Shown here in pieces: positions 11,384-25,100 of a stretch of DNA of 64,000 nt (positions are counted from its first letter, which is position 1; each line of letters opens with the position of its first letter). The notes beneath the pieces were generated by a model. It was not told the origin of the DNA and did not search any database. It saw only the letters and a program-made list of their open reading frames with translations. Made by a program: the position numbers and the translations under genes. Source of the stretch: Utricularia gibba (Eukaryota; Streptophyta; Magnoliopsida; Lamiales; Lentibulariaceae); NCBI GenBank assembly GCA_002189035.1, contig NEEC01000016.1:1-64000 (forward strand). The letters are read 5' to 3'.

Positions 11384-14300
11384 AAACGCATGAGAATGCC
11401 GCGAAATTCAAGATTTTACATATATTAACGAATCACGCGTGTTTCGCAATCCGAGAAAAATTTTCGCATAAAAACGAGCAAAGGAGTCGCAACGTCCCCA
11501 ATGGCTAGCCATTTTGTGAAACCATTCAAGGCTAATATAGGCCATCCTTTGAGCTTCGAACTTTCCTCGGATGGGCGACTCCCAACACGAAAAACGATCG
11601 TCTCAGAATGAGCTTCGAAACGGTATGCTGTGTGTCGCGTGACTCTAAACGGTTTGGACGATGTGGCGTCAATGGCGAAGGCTGCGCGAGGCCACCCCTT
11701 GTGTAGGAAGTCCCGGGCCCGAGCACACCCGTAGAAACGCATGAGAATGCCGCGAAATTCAAGATTTTGACATATATTAACGAATCACGCGTGTTTCGCA
11801 AGCCGAGAATAATTTTCGCATAAAAACGAGCAAAGGAGTCGCGATGTCCCCAATGGCTAGACCATTTTGTGACACATTGAAGGCTAATATAAGGCCATCC
11901 TTCGAGCTTCGAACTTTCCTCGGATGGGCAAGCTCCCAACACGAAAAACGACCGTCTCGGAATGAGCTTCGAAACGGTATGCTGTGTGTCGCGTGACTCT
12001 AAACGGTTTGGACGATGTGGCGTCAATGGCGAAGGCTGCGCGAGGCCACCCCTTAATGTAGGAATTCCCAGGGCCCGAGCACACTCGAGAAACGCATGAG
12101 AATGCCGCGAAATTCAAGATTTTGACATATATTAACGAATCACGCGTGTTTCGCAAGCCGAGAACAATTTTCGCATAAAAACGAGCAAACGAGTCCCAAC
12201 GTCCCCAATGGCTAGGCCATTTTGTGACACCATTCAAGGCTTATATAGGGCCATCCTTCGAGCTTCGAACTTTTCGGATGGGCAAGCCAACACGAAAAAC
12301 GACCGTCTCGGAATGAGCTTCGAAACGGTATGCTGTGTGTCGCGTGACTCTAAACGGTTTGGACGATGTGGCGTCAATGGCGAAGGCTGCGCGAGGCCAC
12401 CCCTTGGTGTAGGAATTCCCAGGGCCCGAGCACACTCGAGAAACGCATGAGAATGCCGCGAAATTCAAGATTTTGACATATATTAACGAATCACGCGTGT
12501 TTCGCAAGCCGAGATTAGTTTTCGCATAAAAACGAGCAAAGGAGTCGCAATGTCCCCAATGGCTAGACCATTTTGTGACACCATTGAAGGCTATATAAGG
12601 CCATCCTTCGAGCTTCGAACTTTCCTCGGATGGGCAAGCTCCCAACACGAAAAAAGACCGTCTCAGAATGAGCTTCGAAACGTATGCTTGTGTCGCGTGA
12701 CTCTAAACGGTTTGGACGATGTGGCGTCAATGGCGAAGGCTGCGCGAGGCCACCCCTTAATGTAGGAATTCCCAGGGCCCGAGCACACTCGAGAAACGCA
12801 TGAGAATGCCGCGAAATTCAAGATTTTGACATATATTAACGAATCACGCGTGTTTCGCAATCCGAGAATAATTTTCGCATAAAAACGAGCAAAGGAGTCG
12901 CAATGTCCCCAATGGCTAGACCATTTTGTGACACCATTCAAGGCTAATATAAGGCCATCCGTCGAGCTTCGAACTTTCCTCGGATGGGCGAACTCCCAAC
13001 ACGAAAAACGACCGTCTCAGAATGAGCTTCGAAACGGTATGCTGTGTGTCGCGTGACTCTAAACGGTTTGGACGATGTGGCGTCAATGGCGAAGGCTGCG
13101 CGAGGCCACCCCTTAATGTAGGAATTCCCAGGGCCCGAGCACACTGAGAAACGCATGAGAATGCCGCGAAATTCAAGATTTTGACATATATTAACGAATC
13201 ACGCGTGTTTCGCAATCCGAGAATAATTTTCGCATAAAAACGAGCAAAGGAGTCGCGATGTCCCCAATGGCTAGACCATTTTGTGACACCATTCAAGGCT
13301 TATATAGGGCCATCCGTCGAGCTTCGAACTTTCCTCGGATGGGCGAACTCCCAACACGAAAAACGATCGTCTCAGAATGAGCTTCGAAACGGTATGCTGT
13401 GTGTCGCGTGACTCTAAACGGTTTGGACGATGTGGCGTCAATGGCGAAGGCTGCGCGAGGCCACCCCTTAATGTAGGAATTCCCAGGGCCCGAGCACACT
13501 CGGAGAAACGCATGAGAATGCCGCGAAATTCAAGATTTTGACATATATTAACGAATCACGCGTGTTTCGCAATCCGAGAATAATTTTCGCATAAAAACGA
13601 GCAAAGGAGTCGCGACGTCCCCAATGGCTAGACCATTTTGTGACACCATTCAAGGCTATATAAGGCCATCCTTCGAGCTTCGAACTTTCCTCGGATGGGC
13701 GAGCTCCCAACACGAAAAACGATCGTCTCAGAATGAGCTTCGAAACGGTATGCTGTGTGTCGCGTGACTCTAAACGGTTTGGACGATGTGGCGTCAATGG
13801 CGAAGGCTGCGCGAGGCCACCCCTGGTGTAGGAAGTCCCAGGCCCGAGCACACCCATAGAAACGCATGAGAATGCCGCGAAATTCAAGATTTTGACATAT
13901 ATTAACGAATCACGCGTGTTTCGCAATCCGAGAAAAATTTTCGCATAAAAACGAGCAAAGGAGTCGCAACGTCCCCAATGGCTAGACCATTTTGTGACAC
14001 CATTCAAGGCTAATATAAGGCCATCCTTCGAGCTTCGAACTTTCCTCGGATGGGCGAACTTCCAACACGAAAAACGATCGTCTCAGAATGAGCTTCGAAA
14101 CGGTATGCTGTGTGTCGCGTGACTCTAAACGGTTTGGACGATGTGGCGTCAATGGCGAAGGCTGCGCGAGGCCACCCCTTGGTGTAGGAAGTCCCGGGGC
14201 CCGAGCACACCGTAGAAACGCATGAGAATGCCGCGAAATTCAAGATTTTGACATATATTAACGAATCACGCGTGTTTCGCAAGCCGAGAACAATTTTCGC

Positions 14301-17300
14301 ATAAAAACGAGCAAAGGAGTCGCAACGTCCCCAATGGCTAGACCATTTTGTGACACCATTGAAGGCTTATATAGGGCCATCCGTCGAGCTTCGAACTTTC
14401 CTCGGATGGGCGAGCTCCCAACACGAAAAACGACCGTCTCGGAATGAGCTTCGAAACGGTATGCTGTGTGTCGCGTGACTCTAAACGGTTTGGACGATGT
14501 GGCGTCAATGGCGAAGGCTGCGCGAGGCCACCCCTTAATGTAGGAATTCCCAGGGCCCGAGCACACTCGGAGAAACGCATGAGAATGCCGCGAAATTCAA
14601 GATTTTGACATATATTAACGAATCACGCGTGTTTCGCAAGCCGAGAACAATTTTCGCATAAAAACGAGCAAACGAGTCCAACGTCCCCAATGGCTAGGCC
14701 ATTTTGTGACACCATTCAAGGCTTATATAGGGCCATCCGTCGAGCTTCGAACTTTCCTCGGATGGGCGAACTTCCAACACGAAAAACGATCGTCTCAGAA
14801 TGAGCTTCGAAACGGTATGCTGTGTGTCGCGTGACTCTAAACGGTTTGGACGATGTGGCGTCAATGGCGAAGGCTGCGCGAGGCCACCCCTTGGTGTAGG
14901 AAGTCCCGGGCCCGAGCACACCCGTAGAAACGCATGAGAATGCCGCGAAATTCAAGATTTTTACATATATTAACGAATCACGCGTGTTTCGCAAGCCGAG
15001 ATTATTTTCGCATAAAAACGAGCAAACGAGTCCCAACGTCCCCAATGGCTAGGCCATTTTGTGACACCATTCAAGGCTTATATAGGGCCATCCGTCGAGC
15101 TTCGAACTTTCCTCGGATGGGCTTCCCAACACGAAAAACGATCGTCTCAGAATGAGCTTCGAAACGGTATGCTGTGTGTCGCGTGACTCTAAACGGTTTG
15201 GACGATGTGGCGTCAATGGCGAAGGCTGCGCGAGGCCACCCCTTGGTGTAGGAAGTCCCCCCGAGCACACCCATAGAAACGCATGAGAATGCCGCGAAAT
15301 TCAAGATTTTGACATATATTAACGAATCACGCGTGTTTCGCAATCCGAGAACAATTTTCGCATAAAAACGAGCAAAGGAGTCGCGATGTCCCCAATGGCT
15401 AGGCCATTTTGTGACACCATTCAAGGCTTATATAGGGCCATCCGTCGAGCTTCGAACTTTCCTCGGATGGGCGAATTTCCCAACACGAAAAACGATCGTC
15501 TTAGAATGAGCTTCGAAACGGTATGCTGTGTGTCGCGTGACTCTAAACGGTTTGGACGATGTGGCGTCAATGGCGAAGGCTGCGCGAGGCCACCCCTTAA
15601 TGTAGGAATTCCCAGGGCCCGAGCACACTCGGAGAAACGCATGAGAATGATGCGAAATTCAAGATTTTGACATATATTAACGAATCACGCGTGTTTCGCA
15701 ATCCGAGAATAATTTTCGCATAAAAAGGAGCAAAGGAGTCGCGATGTCCCCAATGGCTAGACCATTTTGTGACACCATTCAAGGCTAATATAAGGCCATC
15801 CTTCGAGCTTCGAACTTTCCTCGGATGGGCGAGCTCCCAACACGAAAAACGATCGTCTCAGAATGAGCTTCGAAACGGTATGCTGTGTGTCGCGTGACTC
15901 TAAACGGTTTGGACGATGTGGCGTCAATGGCGAAGGCTGCGCGAGGCCACCCCTTGGTGTAGGAAGTCCCAGTACCCGAGCACACCCATAGAAACGCATG
16001 AGAATGCCGCGAAATTCAGATTTTACATATATTAACGAATCACGCGTGTTTCGCAATCCGACAAAAATTTTCGCATAAAAACGAGCAAAGGAGTCGCAAC
16101 GTCCCCAATGGCTAGACCATTTTGTGAAACCATTCAAGGCTAATATAAGGCATCCTTCGAGCTTCGAACTTTCCTCGGATGGGCGAACTTCCAACACGAA
16201 AAACGATCGTCTCAGAATGAGCTTCGAAACGGTATGCTGTGTGTCGCGTGACTCTAAACGGTTTGGACGATGTGGCGTCAATGGCGAAGGCTGCGCGAGG
16301 CCACCCCTTGGTGTAGGAAGTCCCGGGGCCCGAGCACACCCGTAGAAACGCATGAGAATGCCGCGAAATTCAAGATTTTGACATATATTAACGAATCACG
16401 CGTGTTTCGCAAGCCGAGATTAATTTTCGCATAAAAACGAGCAAAGGAGTCGCGTCCCCAATGGCTAGACCATTTTTGACACCATTGAAGGCTAATATAA
16501 GGCCATCCTTCGAGCTTCGAACTTTCCTCGGATGGGCAAGCTCCCAACACGAAAAACGACCGTCTCGGAATGAGCTTCGAAACGGTATGCTGTGTGTCGC
16601 GTGACTCTAAACGGTTTGGACGATGTGGCGTCAATGGCGAAGGCTGCGCGAGGCCACCCCTTAATGTAGGAATTCCCAGGGCCCGAGCACACTCGGAGAA
16701 ACGCATGAGAATGCCGCGAAATTCAAGATTTTGACATATATTAACGAATCACGCGTGTTTCGCAAGCCGAGATTAGTTTTCGCATAAAAACGAGCAAACG
16801 AGTCCCAACGTCCCCAATGGCTAGGCCATTTTGTGACACCATTCAAGGCTTATATAGGGCCATCCGTTGAGCTTCGAACTTTCCTCGGATGGGCGATTTC
16901 CCAACACGAAAAACGATCGTCTCAGAATGAGCTTCGAAACGGTATGCTGTGTGTCGCGTGACTCTAAACGGTTTGGACGATGTGGCGTCAATGGCGAAGG
17001 CTGCGCGAGGCCACCCCTTGGTGTAGGAATTCCCAGGGCCCGAGCACACTCGGAGAAACGCATGAGAATGCCGCGAAATTCAAGATTTTGACATATATTA
17101 ACGAATCACGCGTGTTTCGCAAGCCGAATTAGTTTTCGCATAAAAACGAGCAAAGGAGTCGCAATGTCCCCAATGGCTAGACCATTTTGAAACCATTGAA
17201 GGCTAATATAAGGCCATCCGTCGAGCTTCGAACTTTCCTCGGATGGGCGATTTCCCAACACGAAAAACGATCGTCTCAGAATGAGCTTCGAAACGGTATG

Positions 17301-19179
17301 CTGTGTGTCGCGTGACTCTAAACGGTTGGACGATGTGGCGTCAATGGCGAAGGCTGCGCGAGGCCACCCCTTGGTGTAGGAATCCCAGGGCCCGAGCACA
17401 CTCGGAGAAACGCATGAGAATGCCGCGAAATTCAAGATTTTGACATATATTAACGAATCACGCGTGTTTCGCAATCCGAGAATAATTTTCGCATAAAAAC
17501 GAGCAAAGGAGTCGCAATGTCCCCAATGGCTAGACCATTTTGTGACACCATTGAAGGCTAATATAAGGCCATCCGTCGAGCTTCGAACTTTCCTCGGATG
17601 GGCGAACTCCCAACACGAAAAACGACCGTCTCGGAATGAGCTTCGAAACGGTATGCTGTGTGTCGCGTGACTCTAAACGGTTTGGACGATGTGGCGTCAA
17701 TGGCGAAGGCTGCGCGAGGCCACCCCTTAATGTAGGAATTCCCAGGGCCCGAGCACACTCGGAGAAACGCATGAGAATGCCGCGAAATTCAAGATTTTGA
17801 CATATATTAACGAATCACGCGTGTTTCGCAAGCCGAGAACAATTTTCGCATAAAAACGAGCAAACGAGTCCCAACGTCCCCAATGGCTAGCCATTTTGTG
17901 ACACCATTCAAGGCTTATATAGGGCCATCCGTCGAGCTTCGAACTTTCCTCGGATGGGCGAACTCCCAACACGAAAAACGACCGTCTCGGAATGAGCTTC
18001 GAAACGGTATGCTGTGTGTCGCGTGACTCTAAACGGTTTGGACGATGTGGCGTCAATGGCGAAGGCTGCGCGAGGCCACCCCTTGGTGTAGGAATTCCCG
18101 GGCCCGAGCACACTAGAAACGCATGAGAATGCCGCGAAATTCAAGATTTTGACATATATTAACGAATCACGCGTGTTTCGCAAGCCGAGAATTTTTCGCA
18201 TAAAAACGAGCAAACGAGTCCCAACGTCCCCAATGGCTAGGCCATTTTGTGACACCATTCAAGGCTTATATAGGGCCATCCGTCGAGCTTCGAACTTTCC
18301 TCGGATGGGCGAGCTCCCAACACGAAAAACGACCGTCTCGGAATGAGCTTCGAAACGGTATGCTGTGTGTCGCGTGACTCTAAACGGTTTGGACGATGTG
18401 GCGTCAATGGCGAAGGCTGCGCGAGGCCACCCCTTGGTGTAGGAAGTCCCGGGCCCGAGCACACCCGAGAAACGCATGAGAATGCCGCGAAATTCAAGAT
18501 TTTGACATATATTAACGAATCACGCGTGTTTCGCAAGCCGAGAACAATTTTCGCATAAAAACGAGCAAAGGAGTCGCAACGTCCCCAATGGCTAGCCATT
18601 TTGTGACACCATTCAAGGCTTATATAGGGCCATCCGTCGAGCTTCGAACTTTCCTCGGATGGGCGACTCCCAACACGAAAAACGACCGTCTCGGAATGAG
18701 CTTCGAAACGGTATGCTGTGTGTCGCGTGACTCTAAACGGTTTGGACGATGTGGCGTCAATGGCGAAGGCTGCGCGAGGCCACCCCTTAATGTAGGAATT
18801 CCCAGGGCCCGAGCACACTCGGAGAAACGCATGAGAATGCCGCGAAATTCAAGATTTTGACATATATTAACGAATCACGCGTGTTTCGCAAGCCGAGAAT
18901 TATTTTCGCATAAAAACGAGCAAACGAGTCCCAACGTCCCCAATGGCTAGGCCATTTTGTGACACCATTCAAGGCTTATATAGGGCCATCCGTCGAGCTT
19001 CGAACTTTCCTCGGATGGGCGACTCCCAACACGAAAAACGATCGTCTCAGAATGAGCTTCGAAACGGTATGCTGTGTGTCGCGTGACTCTAAACGGTTTG
19101 GACGATGTGGCGTCAATGGCGAAGGCTGCGCGAGGCCACCCCTTGGTGTAGGAAGTCCCAGGGCCCGAGCACACCCTAG
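11384..19179. repeat. 22-monomer block, short form of the 34-mer HOR (7,796 bp)
   Basis: Twenty-two monomers average 354 bp. Monomers 1-18 match positions 1-18 of the 34-mer units at 19180 and 31105 in class order. This includes the GAGAAAAATTTT spacer at positions 1, 8 and 14 (11454, 13930 and, as GACAAAAATTTT, 16058) and the position-4 variant CGAAACGTATGCTTGTG (12679, compare 20470 and 32395). Monomer 19 is a close match. The last three differ, and the block then returns to position 1 at 19180. Relative to the 34-mer, 12 monomers are absent. Whether this is an ancestral form or a deletion derivative cannot be decided here. Confidence 0.75.
13506..13859 (+). repeat. Representative monomer with landmark map (354 bp)
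   Basis: Offsets are from the first A of AAACGCATG. Offsets 1-20 are conserved. Offsets 52-59 hold the palindrome CACGCGTG (an MluI site). A variable A/T-rich spacer follows GCAAGCCGAG or GCAATCCGAG at about 75-82. Offsets 97-112 vary between AAAGGAGTCGCGATG and AAACGAGTCCCAACG types. Near 126 the choice is TAGACC or TAGGCC. Offsets 148-160 read TTATATAGGG or TAATATAAGG. Near 165 it is CCGTCG or CCTTCG. Near 196 it is GAACTCCC, AAGCTCCC, GAGCTCCC or GATTTCCC. Near 218-225 it is GATCG..CAG or GACCG..CGG. Offsets 235-318 are almost invariant. Offsets 319-330 read AATGTAGGAATT or GGTGTAGGAAGT, and the tail is ACTCGGAG or ACCC(G/A)TAG. These windows define the monomer classes used to read the HORs. 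Confidence 0.9.
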
Positions 19180-22100
19180 AAACGCATGAGAATGCCGCGA
19201 AATTCAAGATTTTACATATATTAACGAATCACGCGTGTTTCGCAATCCGAGAAAAATTTTCGCATAAAAACGAGCAAAGGAGTCGCAACGTCCCCAATGG
19301 CTAGACCATTTTGTGACACCATTCAAGGCTAATATAGGCCATCCGAGCTTCGAACTTTCCTCGGATGGGCGAAACACGAAAAACGATCGTCTCAGAATGA
19401 GCTTCGAAACGGTATGCTGTGTGTCGCGTGACTCTAAACGGTTTGGACGATGTGGCGTCAATGGCGAAGGCTGCGCGAGGCCACCCCTTGGTGTAGGAAT
19501 TCCCGGGCCCGAGCACACCCGTAGAAACGCATGAGAATGCCGCGAAATTCAAGATTTTGACATATATTAACGAATCACGCGTGTTTCGCAAGCCGAGAAT
19601 AATTTTCGCATAAAAACGAGCAAAGGAGTCGCGATGTCCCCAATGGCTAGCCATTTTGTGACACCATTGAAGGCTAATATAAGGCCATCCTTCGAGCTTC
19701 GAACTTTCCTCGGATGGGCAAGCTCCCAACACGAAAAACGACCGTCTCGGAATGAGCTTCGAAACGGTATGCTGTGTGTCGCGTGACTCTAAACGGTTTG
19801 GACGATGTGGCGTCAATGGCGAAGGCTGCGCGAGGCCACCCCTTAATGTAGGAATTCCCAGGGCCCGAGCACACTCGGAGAAACGCATGAGAATGCCGCG
19901 AAATTCAAGATTTTGACATATATTAACGAATCACGCGTGTTTCGCAAGCCGAGAACAATTTTCGCATAAAAACGAGCAAACGAGTCCCAACGTCCCCAAT
20001 GGCTAGGCCATTTTGTGACACCATTCAAGGCTTATATAGGGCCATCCTTCGAGCTTCGAACTTTCCTCGGATGGGCAACTCCCAACACGAAAAACGACCG
20101 TCTCGAATGAGCTTCGAAACGGTATGCTGTGTGTCGCGTGACTCTAAACGGTTTGGACGATGTGGCGTCAATGGCGAAGGCTGCGCGAGGCCACCCCTTG
20201 GTGTAGGAATTCCCAGGGCCCGAGCACACTCGGAGAAACGCATGAGAATGCCGCGAAATTCAAGATTTTGACATATATTAACGAATCACGCGTGTTTCGC
20301 AAGCCGAGATTAGTTTTCGCATAAAAACGAGCAAAGGAGTCGCAATGTCCCCAATGGCTAGACCATTTTGACACCATTGAAGGCTAATATAGGCCATCCT
20401 TCGAGCTTCGAACTTTCCTCGGATGGGCAAGCTCCCAACACGAAAAACGACCGTCTCAGAATGAGCTTCGAAACGTATGCTTGTGTGCGTGACTCTAAAC
20501 GGTTTGGAAGATGTGGCGTCAATTGCGAAGGCTGCGCGAGGCCACCCCTTAATGTAGGAATTCCCAGGGCCCGAGCACACTCGGAGAAACGCATGAGAAT
20601 GCCGCGAAATTCAAGATTTTGACATATATTAACGAATCACGCGTGTTTCGCAATCCGAGAATAATTTTCGCATAAAAACGAGCAAAGGAGTCGCGATGTC
20701 CCCAATGGCTAGACCATTTTGTGACACCATTGAAGGCTAATATAGGCCATCCGTCGAGCTTCGAACTTTCCTCGGATGGGCGAACTCCCAACACGAAAAA
20801 CGACCGTCTCGGAATGAGCTTCGAAACGGTATGCTGTGTGTCGCGTGACTCTAAACGGTTTGGACGATGTGGCGTCAATGGCGAAGGCTGCGCGAGGCCA
20901 CCCCTTAATGTAGGAATTCCCCCCGAGCACACTGAGAAACGCATGAGAATGCCGCGAAATTCAAGATTTTGACATATATTAACGAATCACGCGTGTTTCG
21001 CAATCCGAGAATAATTTTCGCATAAAAACGAGCAAAGGAGTCGCGATGTCCCCAATGGCTAGACCATTTTGTGACACCATTCAAGGCTTATATAGGGCCA
21101 TCCGTCGAGCTTCGAACTTTCCTCGGATGGGCGAACTCCCAACACGAAAAACGATCGTCTCAGAATGAGCTTCGAAACGGTATGCTGTGTGTCGCGTGAC
21201 TCTAAACGGTTTGGACGATGTGGCGTCAATGGCGAAGGCTGCGCGAGGCCACCCCTTAATGTAGGAATTCCCAGGGCCCGAGCACACTCGGAGAAACGCA
21301 TGAGAATGCCGCGAAATTCAAGATTTTGACATATATTAACGAATCACGCGTGTTTCGCAATCCGAGAATAATTTTCGCATAAAAACGAGCAAAGGAGTCG
21401 CGATGTCCCCAATGGCTAGACCATTTTGTGACACCATTCAAGGCTAATATAAGGCCATCCTTCGAGCTTCGAACTTTCCTCGGATGGGCGAGCTCCCAAC
21501 ACGAAAAACGATCGTCTCAGAATGAGCTTCGAAACGGTATGCTGTGTGTCGCGTGACTCTAAACGGTTTGGACGATGTGGCGTCAATGGCGAAGGCTGCG
21601 CGAGGCCACCCCTTGGTGTAGGAAGTCCCAGGGCCCGAGCACACCCATAGAAACGCATGAGAATGCCGCGAAATTCAGATTTTGACATATATTAACGAAT
21701 CACGCGTGTTTCGCAATCCGAGAAATTTTCGCATAAAAACGAGCAAAGGAGTCGCAACGTCCCCAATGGCTAGACCATTTTGTGACACATTCAAGGCTAA
21801 TATAAGGCCATCCTTCGAGCTTCGAACTTTCCTCGGATGGGCGAACTCCAACACGAAAAACGATCGTCTCAGAATGAGCTTCGAAACGGTATGCTGTGTG
21901 TCGCGTGACTCTAAACGGTTTGGACGATGTGGCGTCAATGGCGAAGGCTGCGCGAGGCCACCCCTTGGTGTAGGAAGTCCCGGGCCCGAGCACACCCGAG
22001 AAACGCATGAGAATGCCGCGAAATTCAAGATTTTGACATATATTAACGAATCACGCGTGTTTCGCAAGCCGAGAACAATTTTCGCATAAAAACGAGCAAA

Positions 22101-25100
22101 GGAGTCGCAACGTCCCCAATGGCTAGACCATTTTGTGACACCATTGAAGGCTTATATAGGGCCATCCGTCGAGCTTCGAACTTTCCTCGGATGGGCGAAG
22201 CTCCCAACACGAAAAACGACCGTCTCGGAATGAGCTTCGAAACGGTATGCTGTGTGTCGCGTGACTCTAAACGGTTTGGACGATGTGGCGTCAATGGCGA
22301 AGGCTGCGCGAGGCCACCCCTTAATGTAGGAATTCCCAGGGCCCGAGCACACTCGAGAAACGCATGAGAATGCCGCGAAATTCAAGATTTTGACATATAT
22401 TAACGAATCACGCGTGTTTCGCAAGCCGAGAACAATTTTCGCATAAAAACGAGCAAACGAGTCCAACGTCCCCAATGGCTAGGCCATTTTGTGACACCAT
22501 TCAAGGCTTATATAGGGCCATCCGTCGAGCTTCGAACTTTCCTCGGATGGGCGAACTTCCAACACGAAAAACGATCGTCTCAGAATGAGCTTCGAAACGG
22601 TATGCTGTGTGTCGCGTGACTCTAAACGGTTTGGACGATGTGGCGTCAATGGCGAAGGCTGCGCGAGGCCACCCCTTGGTGTAGGAAGTCCCGGGCCCGA
22701 GCACACCCGTAGAAACGCATGAGAATGCCGCGAAATTCAAGATTTTGACATATATTAACGAATCACGCGTGTTTCGCAAGCCGAGATTAGTTTTCGCATA
22801 AAAACGAGCAAACGAGTCCCAACGTCCCCAATGGCTAGGCCATTTTGTGACACCATTCAAGGCTTATATAGGGCCATCCGTCGAGCTTCGAACTTTCCTC
22901 GGATGGGCGACCCCAACACGAAAAACGATCGTCTCAGAATGAGCTTCGAAACGGTATGCTGTGTGTCGCGTGACTCTAAACGGTTTGGACGATGTGGCGT
23001 CAATGGCGAAGGCTGCGCGAGGCCACCCCTTGGTGTAGGAAGTCCCACCCGAGCACACCTAGAAACGCATGAGAATGCCGCGAAATTCAAGATTTTGACA
23101 TATATTAACGAATCACGCGTGTTTCGCAATCCGAGAACAATTTTCGCATAAAAACGAGCAAAGGAGTCGCATGTCCCCAATGGCTAGGCCATTTTGTGAC
23201 ACCATTCAAGGCTTATATAGGGCCATCCGTCGAGCTTCGAACTTTCCTCGGATGGGCGATCCCAACACGAAAAACGATCGTCTCGAATGAGCTTCGAAAC
23301 GGTATGCTGTGTGTCGCGTGACTCTAAACGGTTTGGACGATGTGGCGTCAATTGGCGAAGGCTGCGCGAGGCCACCCCTTAATGTAGGAATTCCCAGGGC
23401 CCGAGCACACTCGGAGAAACGCATGAGAATGCCGCGAAATTCAAGATTTTGACATATATTAACGAATCACGCGTGTTTCGCAATCCGAGAATAATTTTCG
23501 CATAAAAACGAGCAAAGGAGTCGCATGTCCCCAATGGCTAGACCATTTTGTGAAACCATTCAAGGCTAATATAAGGCCATCCTTCGAGCTTCGAACTTTC
23601 CTCGGATGGGCGAGCTCCCAACACGAAAAACGATCGTCTCAGAATGAGCTTCGAAACGGTATGCTGTGTGTCGCGTGACTCTAAACGGTTTGGACGATGT
23701 GGCGTCAATGGCGAAGGCTGCGCGAGGCCACCCCTTGGTGTAGGAAGTCCCAGGCCCGAGCACACTAGAAACGCATGAGAATGCCGCGAAATTCAAGATT
23801 TTACATATATTAACGAATCACGCGTGTTTCGCAATCCGAGAAAAATTTTCGCATAAAAACGAGCAAAGGAGTCGCAACGTCCCCAATGGCTAGACCATTT
23901 TGTGACACCATTCAAGGCTAATATAAGGCCATCCTTCGAGCTTCGAACTTTCCTCGGATGGGCGAACTCCCAACACGAAAAACGATCGTCTCAGAATGAG
24001 CTTCGAAACGGTATGCTGTGTGTCGCGTGACTCTAAACGGTTTGGACGATGTGGCGTCAATGGCGAAGGCTGCGCGAGGCCACCCCTTGGTGTAGGAAGT
24101 CCCGGGCCCGAGCACACCCGAGAAACGCATGAGAATGCCGCGAAATTCAAGATTTTGACATATATTAACGAATCACGCGTGTTTCGCAAGCCGAGATTAA
24201 TTTTCGCATAAAAACGAGCAAAGGAGTCGCGATGTCCCCAATGGCTAGACCATTTTTGACACATTGAAGGCTAATATAGGCCATCCTTCGAGCTTCGAAC
24301 TTTCCTCGGATGGGCAAGCTCCCAACACGAAAAACGACCGTCTCGGAATGAGCTTCGAAACGGTATGCTGTGTGTCGCGTGACTCTAAACGGTTTGGACG
24401 ATGTGGCGTCAATGGCGAAGGCTGCGCGAGGCCACCCCTTAATGTAGGAATTCCCAGGGCCCGAGCACACTCGGAGAAACGCATGAGAATGCCGCGAAAT
24501 TCAAGATTTTGACATATATTAACGAATCACGCGTGTTTCGCAAGCCGAGATTAATTTTCGCATAAAAACGAGCAAACGAGTCCCAACGTCCCCAATGGCT
24601 AGGCCATTTTGTGACACCATTCAAGGCTTATATAGGGCCATCCGTCGAGCTTCGAACTTTCCTCGGATGGGCGAATCCCAACACGAAAAACGATCGTCTC
24701 AGAATGAGCTTCGAAACGGTATGCTGTGTGTCGCGTGACTCTAAACGGTTTGGACGATGTGGCGTCAATGGCGAAGGCTGCGCGAGGCCACCCCTTGGTG
24801 TAGGAATTCCCAGGGCCCGAGCACACTCGGAGAAACGCATGAGAATGCCGCGAAATTCAAGATTTTGACATATATTAACGAATCACGCGTGTTTCGCAAG
24901 CCGAGATTAGTTTTCGCATAAAAACGAGCAAAGGAGTCGCAACGTCCCCAATGGCTAGACCATTTTGACACCATTGAAGGCTAATATAAGGCCATCCGTC
25001 GAGCTTCGAACTTTCCTCGGATGGGCGATTCCCAACACGAAAAACGATCGTCTCAGAATGAGCTTCGAAACGGTATGCTGTGTGTCGCGTGACTCTAAAC

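Noticed and set aside
13577-13597. CENP-B-box-like motif (TTTCGCATAAAAACG)
   Set aside because: The essential TTCG and A positions fit, but the CG falls one base too far away and the CGGG is absent. CTTCGAACTTTCCTCGG also lacks the required A. I do not call a CENP-B box.
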